Source: Streptomyces sp. DG1A-41 (GTDB taxonomy: Bacteria; Actinomycetota; Actinomycetes; Streptomycetales; Streptomycetaceae). Taken from it: a stretch of 64,000 bases of DNA. Position numbers and translations under genes: made by a program. The notes under the pieces are model-generated. The model saw nothing but the letters and a program-made list of their open reading frames with translations, searched no databases and was not told the DNA's origin. Shown here piece by piece: positions 46,401-56,630 of this stretch (positions are counted from its first letter, which is position 1; each line of letters begins with the position of its first letter). Where the stretch lies: positions 7,587,001 through 7,651,000 of the forward strand of contig NZ_CP146350.1 of the NCBI RefSeq assembly GCF_037055355.1. Direction: 5' to 3'.

Positions 46401-47351
46401 GTGATCGTCACCCTCACGCCCAATCCGAGCCTGGACCGCACCCTGGAGGTTCCGGACCTGCGGCCCGGCTCCGTCATCCGTGCCACCGACAGCCGTCTCG
46501 ATCCGGGGGGCAAGGGCGTCAACGTCTCGCGGGCGCTGGCCGCCAACGGTCACCGGACGGTGGCCGTCATGCCCTGCGGGGGCTCCGAGGGCGAACAGCT
46601 CGCCGAGCTGCTCGCCTCCGAGGGCGTCGAGGTGGTCACCGTCCCGATCGCCGACAGTATCCGGGTCAATGTCAGCGTCGTGGAGCCCGACGGCACCGTC
46701 ACCAAGCTGAACGCGGCCGGCCCGCGACTCTCCGCCACCGAGATCGACGCGCTGGCCGCAGCCACCTGTGCCGCTTCGGCCAAGGGCGCCCGATGGGTGG
46801 CTCTCGCCGGTCACCTGCCGCCCGGTGCCCCCGTCGACCTCTACGCGCACCTGGTGTCGCGCCTGCGCGGCGGCGGGGCGCCGCGTATCGCCGTCGATTC
46901 CAGTGGCGCCCCGTTCGCCGCCGCCCTGCCCGCCGGCCCGGATCTGGTCAAGCCCAACCGGGGCGAACTCGCCGAGGCCGCCGGGATGCCGGTGACCACG
47001 CTCGGCGAGGCCCTGACCGCGGCGAACGTGCTGCGTGAGCGCGGCGCCCGGACGGTGCTGGCCAGTCTCGGCCGCGACGGTGCCCTGCTGGTCGGCGACT
47101 CCGCGGTCTTGCACGGCGAGCAGCGCGTCGCCACACCGCGCAGCTCCGTCGGCGCCGGGGACGCCCTCCTCGCGGGGTACCTCGCGGCCCCCACCGAGGG
47201 GCCTGCCGCCCTTGCCGAGGCCCTGGCCTGGGGTTCTGCCGCGGTGTCGCAGCCCGGCAGCGGAATGCCCGGGCAGTGGGCACTGGACCGGTCGGCCGTC
47301 GTCGTGCGACACCGTATCGAATCCGATCGCCCGATCTCCGAACGGAACTGA
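46401..47351 (+). CDS. fruK: 1-phosphofructokinase (PfkB family)
   Basis: A 316-residue sugar kinase converting fructose-1-phosphate (or a related hexose/tagatose phosphate) to the bisphosphate. PfkB signatures are LTPNPSLDRTLEV, LDPGGKGVNVSRALAANG near the N-terminus and SVGAGDALLAGYLA with the catalytic Asp. DLVKPNRGELAEA lies in between. GTG 46401 gives the standard IVTLTPNPSLD start. It is first in an operon with separate EIIA and EIIBC genes, 4 bp before EIIA. Confidence 0.92.
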   Translation: MIVTLTPNPSLDRTLEVPDLRPGSVIRATDSRLDPGGKGVNVSRALAANGHRTVAVMPCGGSEGEQLAELLASEGVEVVTVPIADSIRVNVSVVEPDGTVTKLNAAGPRLSATEIDALAAATCAASAKGARWVALAGHLPPGAPVDLYAHLVSRLRGGGAPRIAVDSSGAPFAAALPAGPDLVKPNRGELAEAAGMPVTTLGEALTAANVLRERGARTVLASLGRDGALLVGDSAVLHGEQRVATPRSSVGAGDALLAGYLAAPTEGPAALAEALAWGSAAVSQPGSGMPGQWALDRSAVVVRHRIESDRPISERN

Positions 47352-47355
47352 CACG

Positions 47356-47808
47356 ATGCCCGATCTCATCACCGTCAATTTCGTGGATCTGGACCTGAGG
47401 GCCGCGGACCGTCACGAGGCGGTCCGTGCCCTCGCTGCCCGGCTCGCCGACGAGGGCCGCGTCACGGACCTCGACGGGTTTCTCGCCGACGCGCGGGACC
47501 GGGAGGAGCAGATGCCCACCGGTATCGAAGGGGGCATCGGAATCCCGCACGCCCGCTCCGTCCATGTCGCGCTGCCCACACTCGCCTTCGGGCGCAGCGC
47601 CGACGGTGTCGACTTCGGCGCCGCGGACGGCCCGGCAGACCTGGTCTTCCTGATCGCCGCGCCGGCCGGCGGCCATGCCGAGCACCTGGACATCCTGGCA
47701 TCGCTCGCCCGCCGCCTGGTGCACGTCTCCTTCAGGCAGGCCCTGCGCCAGGCCGTGGACGCGCAGGCGGTCGTCGACCTCATCAACAAGGAGGTGGGCG
47801 GAAGATGA
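47356..47808 (+). CDS. PTS EIIA component, fructose/mannitol type
   Basis: A 150-residue phosphocarrier. The active-site His65 is in GIEGGIGIPHARS, which accepts phosphate from HPr. SADGVDFGAADGPADLVFLIAAP and HLDILASLARRL are family blocks. In many Streptomyces fructose PTS genes EIIA is fused to EIIBC. Here it is a stand-alone protein. Its stop overlaps the EIIBC start by 4 bp. No ptsH or ptsI is in the window, so general PTS proteins must come from elsewhere. Confidence 0.92.
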   Translation: MPDLITVNFVDLDLRAADRHEAVRALAARLADEGRVTDLDGFLADARDREEQMPTGIEGGIGIPHARSVHVALPTLAFGRSADGVDFGAADGPADLVFLIAAPAGGHAEHLDILASLARRLVHVSFRQALRQAVDAQAVVDLINKEVGGR

Positions 47809-49379
47809 GGATCGTCGCTGTCACCGCCTGCCCGACCGGCATCGCCCACACCTACATGGCCGCCGAGGCCCTGGAGCAGGCCGCCGCCGACGCCGGGCAC
47901 CACATCGTGGTGGAGACACAGGGTGCCGCCGGTGCGGTCAGGCTGACGGCCGCGCAGGTGGCGGAGGCCGACGCGGTGATCTTCGCGGCCGACACCGAGA
48001 TCCAGGACCGTGAGCGGTTCGCTGCCAAACCCGTGGTGATCGCCCCTGTGCAACGGGCCATCAACCACCCGCGCGAACTCATCTCGCGGGCCGAGGAGGC
48101 CGCGAAGGCGGCAGGCCGGGCGGCCCCGACGGCCACGGCGGAAGGGACTGGTCCGGGCGATGCCGCCGAGCACGTCACCGCGGGCGCCGGGGGCGACGGG
48201 ACCGCAGGGGCCCGTGCAGCTGCGGTCGGCGGCCCCGCCCACGGCGCGCCCTCGGAGGGCGCCAAGGTCCACCCGGCCACCCGGTTGCGCCAGTGGTTGA
48301 TGACCGGAGTCAGCTACATGATCCCGTTCGTCGCCGCGGGCGGCATCCTGATCGCACTCGCCTTCATGATCGGCGGCGCCGAAGTCGCCGTGAAAGTCGA
48401 CGGCGGCACCTGGCAGGGGCAGACCTACCCCGAGGTCACCGACCTGTCCGAGCTGGTCGAACGGGCCGGTTACGCGGGCGTGCTGTTCAAGATCGGCACG
48501 ACGGCGTTCTCGATGCTCGTGCCGATCCTCGCCGGCTTCATCGCCTACGCCATCGCCGACCGGCCGGGCCTGGTACCCGGCGTGGTCTCCGGTCTGCTGG
48601 CCGTCGCGACCGGCGCCGGCTTCCTCGGCGGTCTGGCCGGCGGCCTGCTCGCCGGTGCGGTGGTGACGGCTCTACGGAGGATCCGCCTGCCGCGGGCGGC
48701 CGCGGGGGTCATGACCGTGGTCGGGATTCCGCTCGTGTCCACGTTGGTGATGGGCCTTTTGATGATCGTCGTCATCGGGGAGCCGATCGCCGCCGCGCAG
48801 CGCGGCCTCACCGACTGGCTGGACGGCCTGACCGGGACCAACGCGATCCTGCTGGGCGCGCTGCTCGGCCTGATGATGGCCTTCGACATGGGCGGTCCGG
48901 TCAACAAGGTCGCCTACACCTTCGGCGTCGCCGGCCTGGCCAGCGGCGATCTGGAGGTGATGGCCGCCGTCATGGCCGCGGGCATGGTGCCTCCGCTCGC
49001 CCTCGCCCTGGCCACGGTCGTGCGGCGGGCGCTCTTCACCGACAGCGAGCGCAAGGCCGGAGAGGCCGCCTGGCTGCTGGGCGCCTCGTTCATCACGGAG
49101 GGCGCCATCCCGTTCGCGGCGGCCGACCCGCTGCGGGTCATCCCGTCGATCATGGCCGGGAGCGCGGTCACCGGCGCACTGTCCATGGCTGTGGACGCCA
49201 CCTCGCGCGCTCCGCACGGTGGCCTGTGGGTCATCGGTCTGATCGGCAACCCCGTCCTGTACCTGGCAGCCATCGCGGCGGGCGTACTGGTGGGCGCCGC
49301 CTGTGTGCTCGTCGCCAAGCACTTCGGGCGCCCCGTGCCCGAAGGTTCACCGGCCCTCTCCGCGACCACGGGCCGGTGA
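47805..49379 (+). CDS. PTS fructose-type EIIBC transporter
   Basis: A 524-residue membrane transporter that imports and phosphorylates a hexose, probably fructose. The EIIB domain begins with TACPTGIAHTYMAAEAL and its phosphorylatable Cys9. An Ala/Gly-rich linker (~105-160) joins it to the EIIC domain, with multiple helices and conserved MAFDMGGPVNKVAYTFG and ASFITEGAIPFAAADP segments. It completes the PTS trio. A 10-bp stem follows the gene. Confidence 0.93.
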   Translation: MRIVAVTACPTGIAHTYMAAEALEQAAADAGHHIVVETQGAAGAVRLTAAQVAEADAVIFAADTEIQDRERFAAKPVVIAPVQRAINHPRELISRAEEAAKAAGRAAPTATAEGTGPGDAAEHVTAGAGGDGTAGARAAAVGGPAHGAPSEGAKVHPATRLRQWLMTGVSYMIPFVAAGGILIALAFMIGGAEVAVKVDGGTWQGQTYPEVTDLSELVERAGYAGVLFKIGTTAFSMLVPILAGFIAYAIADRPGLVPGVVSGLLAVATGAGFLGGLAGGLLAGAVVTALRRIRLPRAAAGVMTVVGIPLVSTLVMGLLMIVVIGEPIAAAQRGLTDWLDGLTGTNAILLGALLGLMMAFDMGGPVNKVAYTFGVAGLASGDLEVMAAVMAAGMVPPLALALATVVRRALFTDSERKAGEAAWLLGASFITEGAIPFAAADPLRVIPSIMAGSAVTGALSMAVDATSRAPHGGLWVIGLIGNPVLYLAAIAAGVLVGAACVLVAKHFGRPVPEGSPALSATTGR

Positions 49380-49402
49380 ACCCGCCGAGCCGCGTGCCCC
49401 GC

Positions 49403-49444
49403 TCGTGGGACCTCCTGGTGCGTCCGGCTGCTCGGGTCCCACGA
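49403..49444. terminator. 10-bp stem after the PTS operon
   Basis: TCGTGGGACC (49403-49412) and GGTCCCACGA (49435-49444) are perfect complements with a 22-nt loop, 24 nt past the EIIBC stop. It likely terminates or attenuates transcription before the signalling gene. Confidence 0.65.
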
Positions 49445-49599
49445 CGGGACGGACGGAGTATCGTAAAAAGGCGGATGTGCCCAGCAGGTCGGGGCCCTTG
49501 GCCTGATACCCAGCCGACCGGAGGTCCAGGGCACGGCCAGGTCCCGGCCCCGGTCGAGCCGAGCCGTTCGGGGTTCTTCCTCCGGGAGAGGAGGTCTTT

Positions 49600-52501
49600 G
49601 TGACGGACTTCTGGGGGACCGGCGATGCCCTGGCCCGCGACCGGGAGCGGTTCCTGCAGGGCGAGTCGGCCGTGGCCAGGCTGCGGGCCCCGATCCTGAA
49701 CTCGTGGCGGCGCTGTGCCTCCATGGGGGTGTCGCCGGAGAGGATCGCACCTCCCTACCAGGCGGACCTGGACATGGAGGACCGGCTCGTCCGGGCGGCG
49801 GCGCCGGTGCTCGAGCGGCTGGAATCCGAGCTGGCGGGCGCGCGCGTGGGCGTGATCCTCGCCGACCGACACGGTGTGATCCTGCGCTGCCGGGCCGGTG
49901 AGAAGGCGCTCTACAAGCACTTGGAGGCGGTCCGGCTCGCACCGGGCTTCACCTACACCGAGGAGTACGTCGGCACCCACGGCATCGCCACGGCCCTGGA
50001 GGAACGGCGGGACTTCCAGGCCTTCGGAGCCGAACACTTCGTCGGCAGCCTGCAGCCCTTCGTGTCGGTGGGCGCCGTCGTCCGTGACCCGCTCAGCGGA
50101 AGCCTCGAGGGCGTGGTCGGTCTCACCTCCTTGTGCGCCGACGCGGATACGGCCATGGCGGCCCGGGTCCGCGAGGCGGCCGAGGCCATCGCGCTGCGGC
50201 TGCTGGAGGAGCGTACGGAGCGGGAGCATGCCCTGCTCCAGGAGGCTGTGCAGGACGAGCGCCGCGTGCAGCAGGCGATGGCGGACATGGCACGGAGCCT
50301 GCCCGGCTCGCACGACGCCTCCCTCTCCTCCCTCACCGACAGCGACCGGAACGTCCTGCGAGAGAAGGCCACCGAGCTGATCTCCGCGGCCGGCCGCACC
50401 ACGGCGCAGGTGCCGCTGTCCGGAGGCCGTACGGCCGTGCTCGTGTGCCGTCCCATGGCGGGGACCACGGGTGAGGAGGGCGTAGTGGTCAAACTGAGCT
50501 TCGTCGGCGACGCGCCAGGCAATGGCAAGGCGACGGTGCCGAACGGGAGCGGCGACGCGTCGACGGTTGGCACACGGGCGGACAGCACACCGACGGCGGT
50601 GCGTCCGGATCCGTCGCCAGAGCGGTCAGGGACGGCAGCTCTGGCGGATGAGCCGCCAGGTCAAGGCGTACCGGACGCACCGGCGGAGCAGGCGCCGGTG
50701 GACAAGGCGCCGGGAGAGGCGGGGCCCGTCGAGGGCGCGGTGACCGATGCCCCCATCGAGTGGCTGCTGGCCGTCGGTCATCCGGAGCTGGGGCGGCTCG
50801 CGATGGCCGCGCGGGAGCGCTTGGAACTGCTGTACGACGCCAGTATCCGCATCGGCACCACGCTGGACGTGACGCGCACCGCGGAGGAGCTGGCCGAGGT
50901 GGTCGTCCCGTGGTTCGCCGACGTCGTCACGGTCGATCTGCTGGAACCCGTGCTGCACGGAGACGAAGCGCTAGTACCGCATGCGCCCCTGCAGCGGGCG
51001 GCGCTCGGCGCCCACCAAGCCGAATCGCCGTTCTTCCCGGTCGGCAAGCGGGTCAGCTTCGCTTCGTCCGCGCCGCAGGCCCGGTGCCTCGCCGAGGGCC
51101 AGGCGGTCCTCGAACCGGATGTGCGTGCCATACCCGAGTGGCTGGCCCAGGACCCCGGCCGCGTCCGGGAGATCGTGGAGTACGGCGTTCGGTCCCTCAT
51201 CGCCGTCCCGCTGCGCACCCGCGGGGCGTCGCTGGGGCTCGCCACCTTCTACCGCTGCCGGGAGTCCAGGCCCTTCGAGGAGGACGACCTGCACCTGGCG
51301 GAGGAACTCATCGCCCGCGTCGCCATCTGTGTCGACAACGCCCGCCGCTTCACCCGCGAGCAGACCGTCGCTCTCACCCTGCAGCGCAGCCTGCTGCCGG
51401 GCGTCCTTCCGCAACAGACCGCGGTGGAGGCCGCCCATCGCTACCTGCCCGCCCAGATCGCCATGGGCGGGGTGGGCGGCGACTGGTTCGACATCATTCC
51501 GTTGTCCGGGGCGCGCGTCGCCCTGGTCGTCGGCGACGTCGTCGGACACGGCCTGCACGCCGCCGTCACCATGGGCAGGCTGCGCACCGCGGTGCACAAC
51601 TTCGCCACCCTGGACCTGGCGCCCGACGAGCTCCTCGGACGCGTCGACGACCTGGTCATCGCTCTGGGACAGGAAGGAACGTCCCGCTCCGGCGGCGACG
51701 ACATCATCGGTGCCACCTGTCTGTACGCCGTGTATGACCCGGTCTCCCAGCGCTGCACGGTGGCCCGAGCAGGCCACCCCCCGCCCGCGGTGGTCGACCC
51801 CGACGGCGCCGTCCACTTCCCGGACCTGCCGCGGCCCTCCCCTCGGCCTGGGCGGCCTTCCCTTCGAGACCGCCGAACTGCATCTGCCGCAGGGCAGCCA
51901 GCTGGTCCTCTACACCGACGGACTCATCGAAGACCGCGGCTGGGACATCGACGTGGCCCTCGAACGGCTGCGGGCCGCCCTGTCGCACGCCAAACGGGCG
52001 CCCGAACAGACCTGTGAGGCGGTGCTGCGCGTCCTGCCCGGCCCCCACTCCTTTGATGACGTGACCCTGCTCGTCGCCCGTACCCGCGCCCTCGACGCCG
52101 AAAGCACCGCGTGCTGGGACGTGCCCACCGACCCGGCGGCGATTTCCGTCGTCCGCGAGGCCGCCGTCCGGCAGTTGACCGAATGGGGCCTGGAGGACTG
52201 CGCCTTCACCACGGAACTCCTGATCAGCGAACTGGCCACGAACGCCATCCGGCACGCCGCCGGGCCCGTTCAGGTGCGTCTGCTCCGCGACCGGGTGCTC
52301 ATCTGCGAAGTCTCCGACGGCAGCAGCACCTCCCCCCACCTCCGCCAGGCCACAGCGACCGACGAGGGCGGGCGCGGCCTGTTCCTCGTCGCCCAACTCG
52401 CCCAGCGCTGGGGAACCCGCTACACCCCACGGGGCAAAGTCATCTGGGCGGAGCAGTCCCTGTCTCCCACGTCGGCACCTGTGGAACCGTCGTCCTGGTG
52501 A
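49600..52501 (+). CDS. GAF-GAF-SpoIIE phosphatase-HATPase signalling protein, one frameshift
   Basis: A multidomain protein of about 966 residues once one base is removed. The N-terminus (LNSWRRCASMGVSPERI) and the first GAF domain (FTYTEEYVGTHGIATALEERRDFQAFG) resemble the sensory half of AcoR-type sigma-54 activators. A Pro/Ala linker, a second GAF domain (RIGTTLDVTRTAEELAEVVVPW) and a PP2C/SpoIIE phosphatase (MGGVGGDWFDIIPLSG, VVGDVVGHGLHAAVTMG) follow. A RsbW-like HATPase ends it (ELLISELATNAIRHAAG, DEGGRGLFLVAQLAQRWG). One extra base near 51829-51832 shifts the frame inside the phosphatase, where the intact reading is DLPGPPLGLGGLPFE. GTG 49600 has GAGGAGG 5 nt upstream. It probably controls an anti-sigma/antagonist partner-switching module. 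Confidence 0.85.
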
Positions 52502-52556
52502 TGTCCTGGCCCAGGCCGCGTCCGACGGGCTGCCACAGCAAGAGGTGAAGCACATC

Positions 52557-53318
52557 ATGCAGGCCAAGGAACGTCAGCGGCAGATCGTGGCTCTTGCGCG
52601 CGAGGAAGGACACGCGAGCGTGGAGCGGCTGGCCGATGCCCTCTCGGAGAGCCCGGAGACGATCTGGCAGGATCTGGCCCTGCTGGAACGCCAGGGTCTG
52701 CTGCGGCGGGTGCACGGCGGAGCGATCCCCCTCCGGCGGCTCGGCTTCGAGCCGGACCTGCCCACGCGTGGCGAGGTGATGGAGGAGGAGAAGAAGAGGA
52801 TCGCCGCAGCGGCGCTGGACGAGGTGCCCGACGAGGGAGTGGTCCTCCTGGACGCCGGGTCGACCACCTTCCGTCTGGCAGAGCTGCTTCCCGGCGGCCG
52901 TGAACTGACCGTGATCACCAACAGCCTGCCGATCGCCCAGCTGCTCGCGCAGCACGCCGAGCTCACGGTCCTCACCCTGGGTGGCCGGGTACGGGCTCGC
53001 ACGCTCGCGGAAGTCGACGTGGTCGCCATCCGCACCCTGGGGACGTTCCTCATCGACGTGTCCTTCCTGGCGACCAACGGTGTCTCGGTCGAACACGGCC
53101 TGACCACACCGGACCTGGCCGAAGCGGAGGTCAAACGGGCGATGTGCCAGCGCGCGCGGCGGCGGGTACTGCTCGCCGACAGCAGCAAGATCGGGAACGA
53201 CACCTTCTGCCGGTTCGCCGAACTGCGCGACTTCGACGTCATGGTCACCGACACCGGCATGGAGGCAGAGGCCGCCGTGGATTTCGCCGAGCTGGGCCTG
53301 CGCGTCATCCGCGTGTGA
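52557..53318 (+). CDS. DeoR/GlpR-family transcriptional regulator
   Basis: A 253-residue sugar-phosphate-responsive repressor. The N-terminal winged helix (RQRQIVALAREEGHASVERLADALSESPETIWQDLALLERQGLLRRVHGGA) is followed by the DeoR sensor domain (LLDAGSTTFRLAELL, VITNSLPIAQLL, LGGRVRARTLAEVDV, LLADSSKIGNDTFCRFAEL). It is the expected type of regulator for a fructose PTS operon but sits at its distal end, after the signalling gene. ATG 52557 is preferred because GAGGTGA lies 9 nt upstream and overlaps the alternative GTG 52545. Confidence 0.92.
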   Translation: MQAKERQRQIVALAREEGHASVERLADALSESPETIWQDLALLERQGLLRRVHGGAIPLRRLGFEPDLPTRGEVMEEEKKRIAAAALDEVPDEGVVLLDAGSTTFRLAELLPGGRELTVITNSLPIAQLLAQHAELTVLTLGGRVRARTLAEVDVVAIRTLGTFLIDVSFLATNGVSVEHGLTTPDLAEAEVKRAMCQRARRRVLLADSSKIGNDTFCRFAELRDFDVMVTDTGMEAEAAVDFAELGLRVIRV

Positions 53319-53452
53319 CGTTCCTCTGCCCTCGCCTCGTCGGCGCCGGGCCGGTGGCCGAGCGCAGACGGCGGGGACGCGCCGCTGCACGAGCATGGGT
53401 AAACCCTTCACCCCCTGGGCCCCGTGCACAGCCAAACCGGGGACCGCTCGGA

Positions 53453-53590
53453 CCTCCGCGTCGCCGACGAACTCGTCGCCCGGGCCGTCGCCTTCATGGC
53501 CATCTCCACCGGCGTGTCCCGCTATCCGGGGGAGGACGCCGCGCGCATCGCGGTGGAGGCGGTGCGCGCCGAAACAGGCGTACAGGTGCC
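53453..53590 (+). pseudogene. Macro-domain C-terminal fragment
   Basis: A short frame reads LRVADELVARAVAFMAISTG, then [20 protein letters not shown]. It aligns with [20 protein letters not shown] and [20 protein letters not shown] of the intact macro protein at 45551-46060. The GIYG phosphate loop is changed to GVSR. No N-terminal part is found, and the sequence ends at the opposing SpoIIE gene. It is a diverged, non-functional relic. Confidence 0.7.
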
Positions 53591-53599
53591 GCCGCGCGC

Positions 53600-55645
53600 T
53601 CAGGCGCGCGTGCGCACCAGCAGGAGCGCGACGTCGTCGTCGGGCTCCGGGCGCAACGCGCTGAGGAGACTGTCGCTGGTCCGTTGCAGGCTGGGGCCCG
53701 CGTTCCGGAGAAGACGGGTCAGCATGTTGAGGCCGGTGTCGATCGGTTCCCCGCGGGTCTCGACCAGCCCGTCGGTGTACAGGGCGAGCAGGGAGCCTGG
53801 CGCGAGCTCCAGTTCCACGGTGCCGAACTCCACGCCGCCCACCCCGAGCGGCACGCCGCCGGGCACGTCGACGAGCTTGGCGCCGCCGTCCGCCCCGGCG
53901 AGCACAGGCGGCAGATGGCCCGCGCTGGACAGCGAGCAGATGCCGTTCCGCAGGTCGCACACCGCGTACACGCATGTGGCGATCGCGTCGCCGAGCGAGC
54001 CGGCGATGTCGTCGAGGTGCCGCAGCAGCTCGGCGGGCGGCAGGTCCAGCCGGGCCAGCGCCCGCGTCGCCGTGCTCAGCTGTCCCATGATCGCAGCGGC
54101 CTGGACGCCCTTGCCCATGACGTCCCCCACCACGAGCCCGGTGCGTCCCGGGCCCAGCGGCAGCACGTCGTACCAGTCGCCGCCGACTTCGCTGAGCGCC
54201 GGGCGGTAGCGGGCGGCGATGTCGAGCCCCTCCCGCTCGGCGGGCGTGGTCGGGAGCAGGCTGCGCTGGAGCGTCAGGGCGGTGCCGCGTTCCCGGCCGT
54301 AGAGGCGGGCGTTGTCGATGCAGATCGCGGCGCGTGCGGCGAGCTCCGAGGCGAGCGCCTGGTCCCGGTCGTCGAAGGGGCGTTCGTCGACCGTGCGGTA
54401 CAGGGTGAGGGTGCCGAGCACCTTGCCCCTGGCCACCAGCGGCACCGCCATGTAGGAGTGCGCGCCGGCCTCCCGCAGGGTCTGGGCGGCCCGCGCGTCC
54501 CGGGCGACGCGCCGCATCATCGTGGGGTCCACGCGCTCGACCAGGACCGGACGGGCCCTGCGGACGCACTGCGTGATGATCCGCGACGAGGCGTAGGTGG
54601 CCAGCTCGCCGACCGGGTCCGCGGCGTGGATGGCGTCTGTCGGGTAACCCGCAGCGACGGCCAGCGCCCGGAACTCGGCGGGCGCCCCGCCCGACACCGG
54701 CACGATCGTGCCGTGAGCCACGACCGACTCCAGGACGTCCACGGCGGCCAGGTCCGCGAGGTGCGACACCACCACGTCGGCCAGCTCCCGGGCGGTCTGC
54801 TGAAGGTCCAGCGTGGTGCCGATCCGCACCCCGGCGTCGGCGATCACCGACAGGTGCTGACGGGCCTGCGCGACCTCGGCCGCGGCCTGCTGGCGCTCGG
54901 TGACGTCCAGAACGGCCATCGCGAGCCCGAGCACGCGGCCGTCGGTGTCCTCGATGCGGTGGTACGACTCCGAGTAGGCGCGGTCGTGTTCGTCCGCCGC
55001 CGTACGGCCGATGGTCTGCTGGTCGAGCAGGGGTCTGCCGGTCTTGAGGACGTGCCGCATCCGGGACTCGATGGCCTCGACGTCCAGGCCGGGCAGCACC
55101 TCGCCGAGCCGACGGCCCAGCAGGGCCTCCTCGGGCACGCCGTTGATCCGCTCCAGCGCGGGGTTGACCCCGACCCATCGCAGGTCGTTGTCGAAGACGG
55201 CGATGCCGAGCGGGGTCTGGTTGACGAGGCTGTGCGAGAGGGCGAGGTCCCGCTCCACCTTCCGTACGGTCGTCGCGTCCGTTGCGAGGCCCAGCAGGTG
55301 GGGCTGCCCCTCGCTGTCGAGGAGCCGCATCGTACGGAACTCCACGGCGCGTTCCGTGCCGTCGCGGTGCCGCAGCGGGAAGACGCCGGCCCAGCGGTTC
55401 CCCGATCTGACCTGGGTGAACAGCTCCCTGCCCCGGTGGCGGTTCTCGGGCGCGACCAGCAGCGTGTCGGCGCGCTGCCGCAGGGCCTCCTCGGCGGTGT
55501 AGCCGAGCAGCTGCTCGATCTCGGGGCTCCACAGGGCGATGTGCCCGCCGCCGTCCAGGACCACGGCCGCGACCTTCAGCAGGTCGAGCAGCCCGCCGGG
55601 CGCGGTCGTGACGGCGTCGCGATGCGAGGTCGCATACCCGTTCAT
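53600..55645 (-). CDS. PAS-PAS-GAF-SpoIIE protein phosphatase
   Basis: A 681-residue soluble signalling protein. Two PAS domains (VAAVVLDGGGHIALWSPEIEQLLGYTAEEAL; LGIAVFDNDLRWVGVNPALERINGVPEEALLGR) are followed by a GAF domain (RIGTTLDLQQTARELADVV). A PP2C/SpoIIE domain follows with SEVGGDWYDVLPLG, VVGDVMGKGVQAAAIMG and PDDDVALLLVRTRA. It lacks the C-terminal HATPase found in the protein at 49600. Such RsbU/SpoIIE phosphatases dephosphorylate anti-anti-sigma factors in response to light, redox or metabolites. ATG 55645 has GGAAGGAG upstream. Confidence 0.92.
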   Translation of the reverse strand: MNGYATSHRDAVTTAPGGLLDLLKVAAVVLDGGGHIALWSPEIEQLLGYTAEEALRQRADTLLVAPENRHRGRELFTQVRSGNRWAGVFPLRHRDGTERAVEFRTMRLLDSEGQPHLLGLATDATTVRKVERDLALSHSLVNQTPLGIAVFDNDLRWVGVNPALERINGVPEEALLGRRLGEVLPGLDVEAIESRMRHVLKTGRPLLDQQTIGRTAADEHDRAYSESYHRIEDTDGRVLGLAMAVLDVTERQQAAAEVAQARQHLSVIADAGVRIGTTLDLQQTARELADVVVSHLADLAAVDVLESVVAHGTIVPVSGGAPAEFRALAVAAGYPTDAIHAADPVGELATYASSRIITQCVRRARPVLVERVDPTMMRRVARDARAAQTLREAGAHSYMAVPLVARGKVLGTLTLYRTVDERPFDDRDQALASELAARAAICIDNARLYGRERGTALTLQRSLLPTTPAEREGLDIAARYRPALSEVGGDWYDVLPLGPGRTGLVVGDVMGKGVQAAAIMGQLSTATRALARLDLPPAELLRHLDDIAGSLGDAIATCVYAVCDLRNGICSLSSAGHLPPVLAGADGGAKLVDVPGGVPLGVGGVEFGTVELELAPGSLLALYTDGLVETRGEPIDTGLNMLTRLLRNAGPSLQRTSDSLLSALRPEPDDDVALLLVRTRA

Positions 55646-55799
55646 GCGAGCCGCTCCTTCCGGCGCGGCAAAAGGTCCGGCCAAAATTTGTTGCGCAGGC
55701 TGTCCGACGAGGTCACATTACGGTCAAAGGAGCGACACTGTCGCGCCGAAGTGACAAACAATCGCGGGTCGGTACACGGCGCAGAGGGAGCGGGAAATC

Positions 55800-56630
55800 T
55801 TGGGTGACTGGTCGTTGAGGGAGAGCCTGGCCACCACGTCGGGGGCAGTGCGATGGGACCGGCTCGGGGATCCCGGCGGCGAGCCGGTCGTGCTGCTGCA
55901 CGGGACGCCCTTCTCCTCGTACGTGTGGCACGAGATCGCTCCCGCGCTCGCCGCCGCGGGACACCACGTGCACGTGTGGGACATGGCGGGCTACGGCACC
56001 TCGGACATGCGTCCGGACCAGGACGTCTCACTGGGGGTCCAGGGCCGGATCTTCACCGAGTTGCTGGCGCACTGGGGCCTGGAGGAGCCGTCCGTCGTCG
56101 CGCACGACTTCGGCGGGTGCGTGGCCCTGCGCGCCCATCTGCTGCACGGGGCCCGCTACCGGCGGCTCGCCCTGGTCGACCCGGTGGCTCTGGAACCCTG
56201 GGGTTCCCCCTTCTTCCGGCTGGTCGGCGAGCACAGCCACGTCTTCGAGCAGCTCCCGGCCGCGCTGCACGAGGCCCTGGTGCGCGAGTACGTCACGTCC
56301 GCGAGCCACGTCGGCCTGCGGCCCGCCGCGCTGGACGCGCTCGTGCGGCCCTGGACGGGGGAGCGGGGCCAGGCCGCCTTCTACCGGCAGATCGCGCAGG
56401 CCGACCAGCGCTACACCGATGAGATCCAGCCGCTTTACTCCACGATCGACGTGCCGGTGACGGTCTGCTGGGGCACCGAGGACACCTGGATCCCCTTCGC
56501 CAAGGGGCAGGAGCTGGCCGCGCTGATCCCGGGCGCGCGGCTGGTGCCCGTCCCGGACTCCGGCCACCTCGTCCCCCTGGACGCCCCCGCCCGGCTGACG
56601 AGCGAGGTGCTCACCTTCCTCGGGGCCTGA
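55800..56630 (+). CDS. Alpha/beta hydrolase, haloalkane-dehalogenase-like
   Basis: A 276-residue cytoplasmic hydrolase. HGTPFSSYVWHEI contains the oxyanion-hole HG. The nucleophile elbow is VVAHDFGG, with Asp rather than Ser, as in haloalkane dehalogenases and epoxide hydrolases. VCWGTEDTWIP supplies the acid and PDSGHLVPLDAP the His. The substrate is unknown. The start is probably TTG 55800, preceded by a G/A-rich sequence (GGGAGCGGG). Confidence 0.82.
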   Translation: MGDWSLRESLATTSGAVRWDRLGDPGGEPVVLLHGTPFSSYVWHEIAPALAAAGHHVHVWDMAGYGTSDMRPDQDVSLGVQGRIFTELLAHWGLEEPSVVAHDFGGCVALRAHLLHGARYRRLALVDPVALEPWGSPFFRLVGEHSHVFEQLPAALHEALVREYVTSASHVGLRPAALDALVRPWTGERGQAAFYRQIAQADQRYTDEIQPLYSTIDVPVTVCWGTEDTWIPFAKGQELAALIPGARLVPVPDSGHLVPLDAPARLTSEVLTFLGA

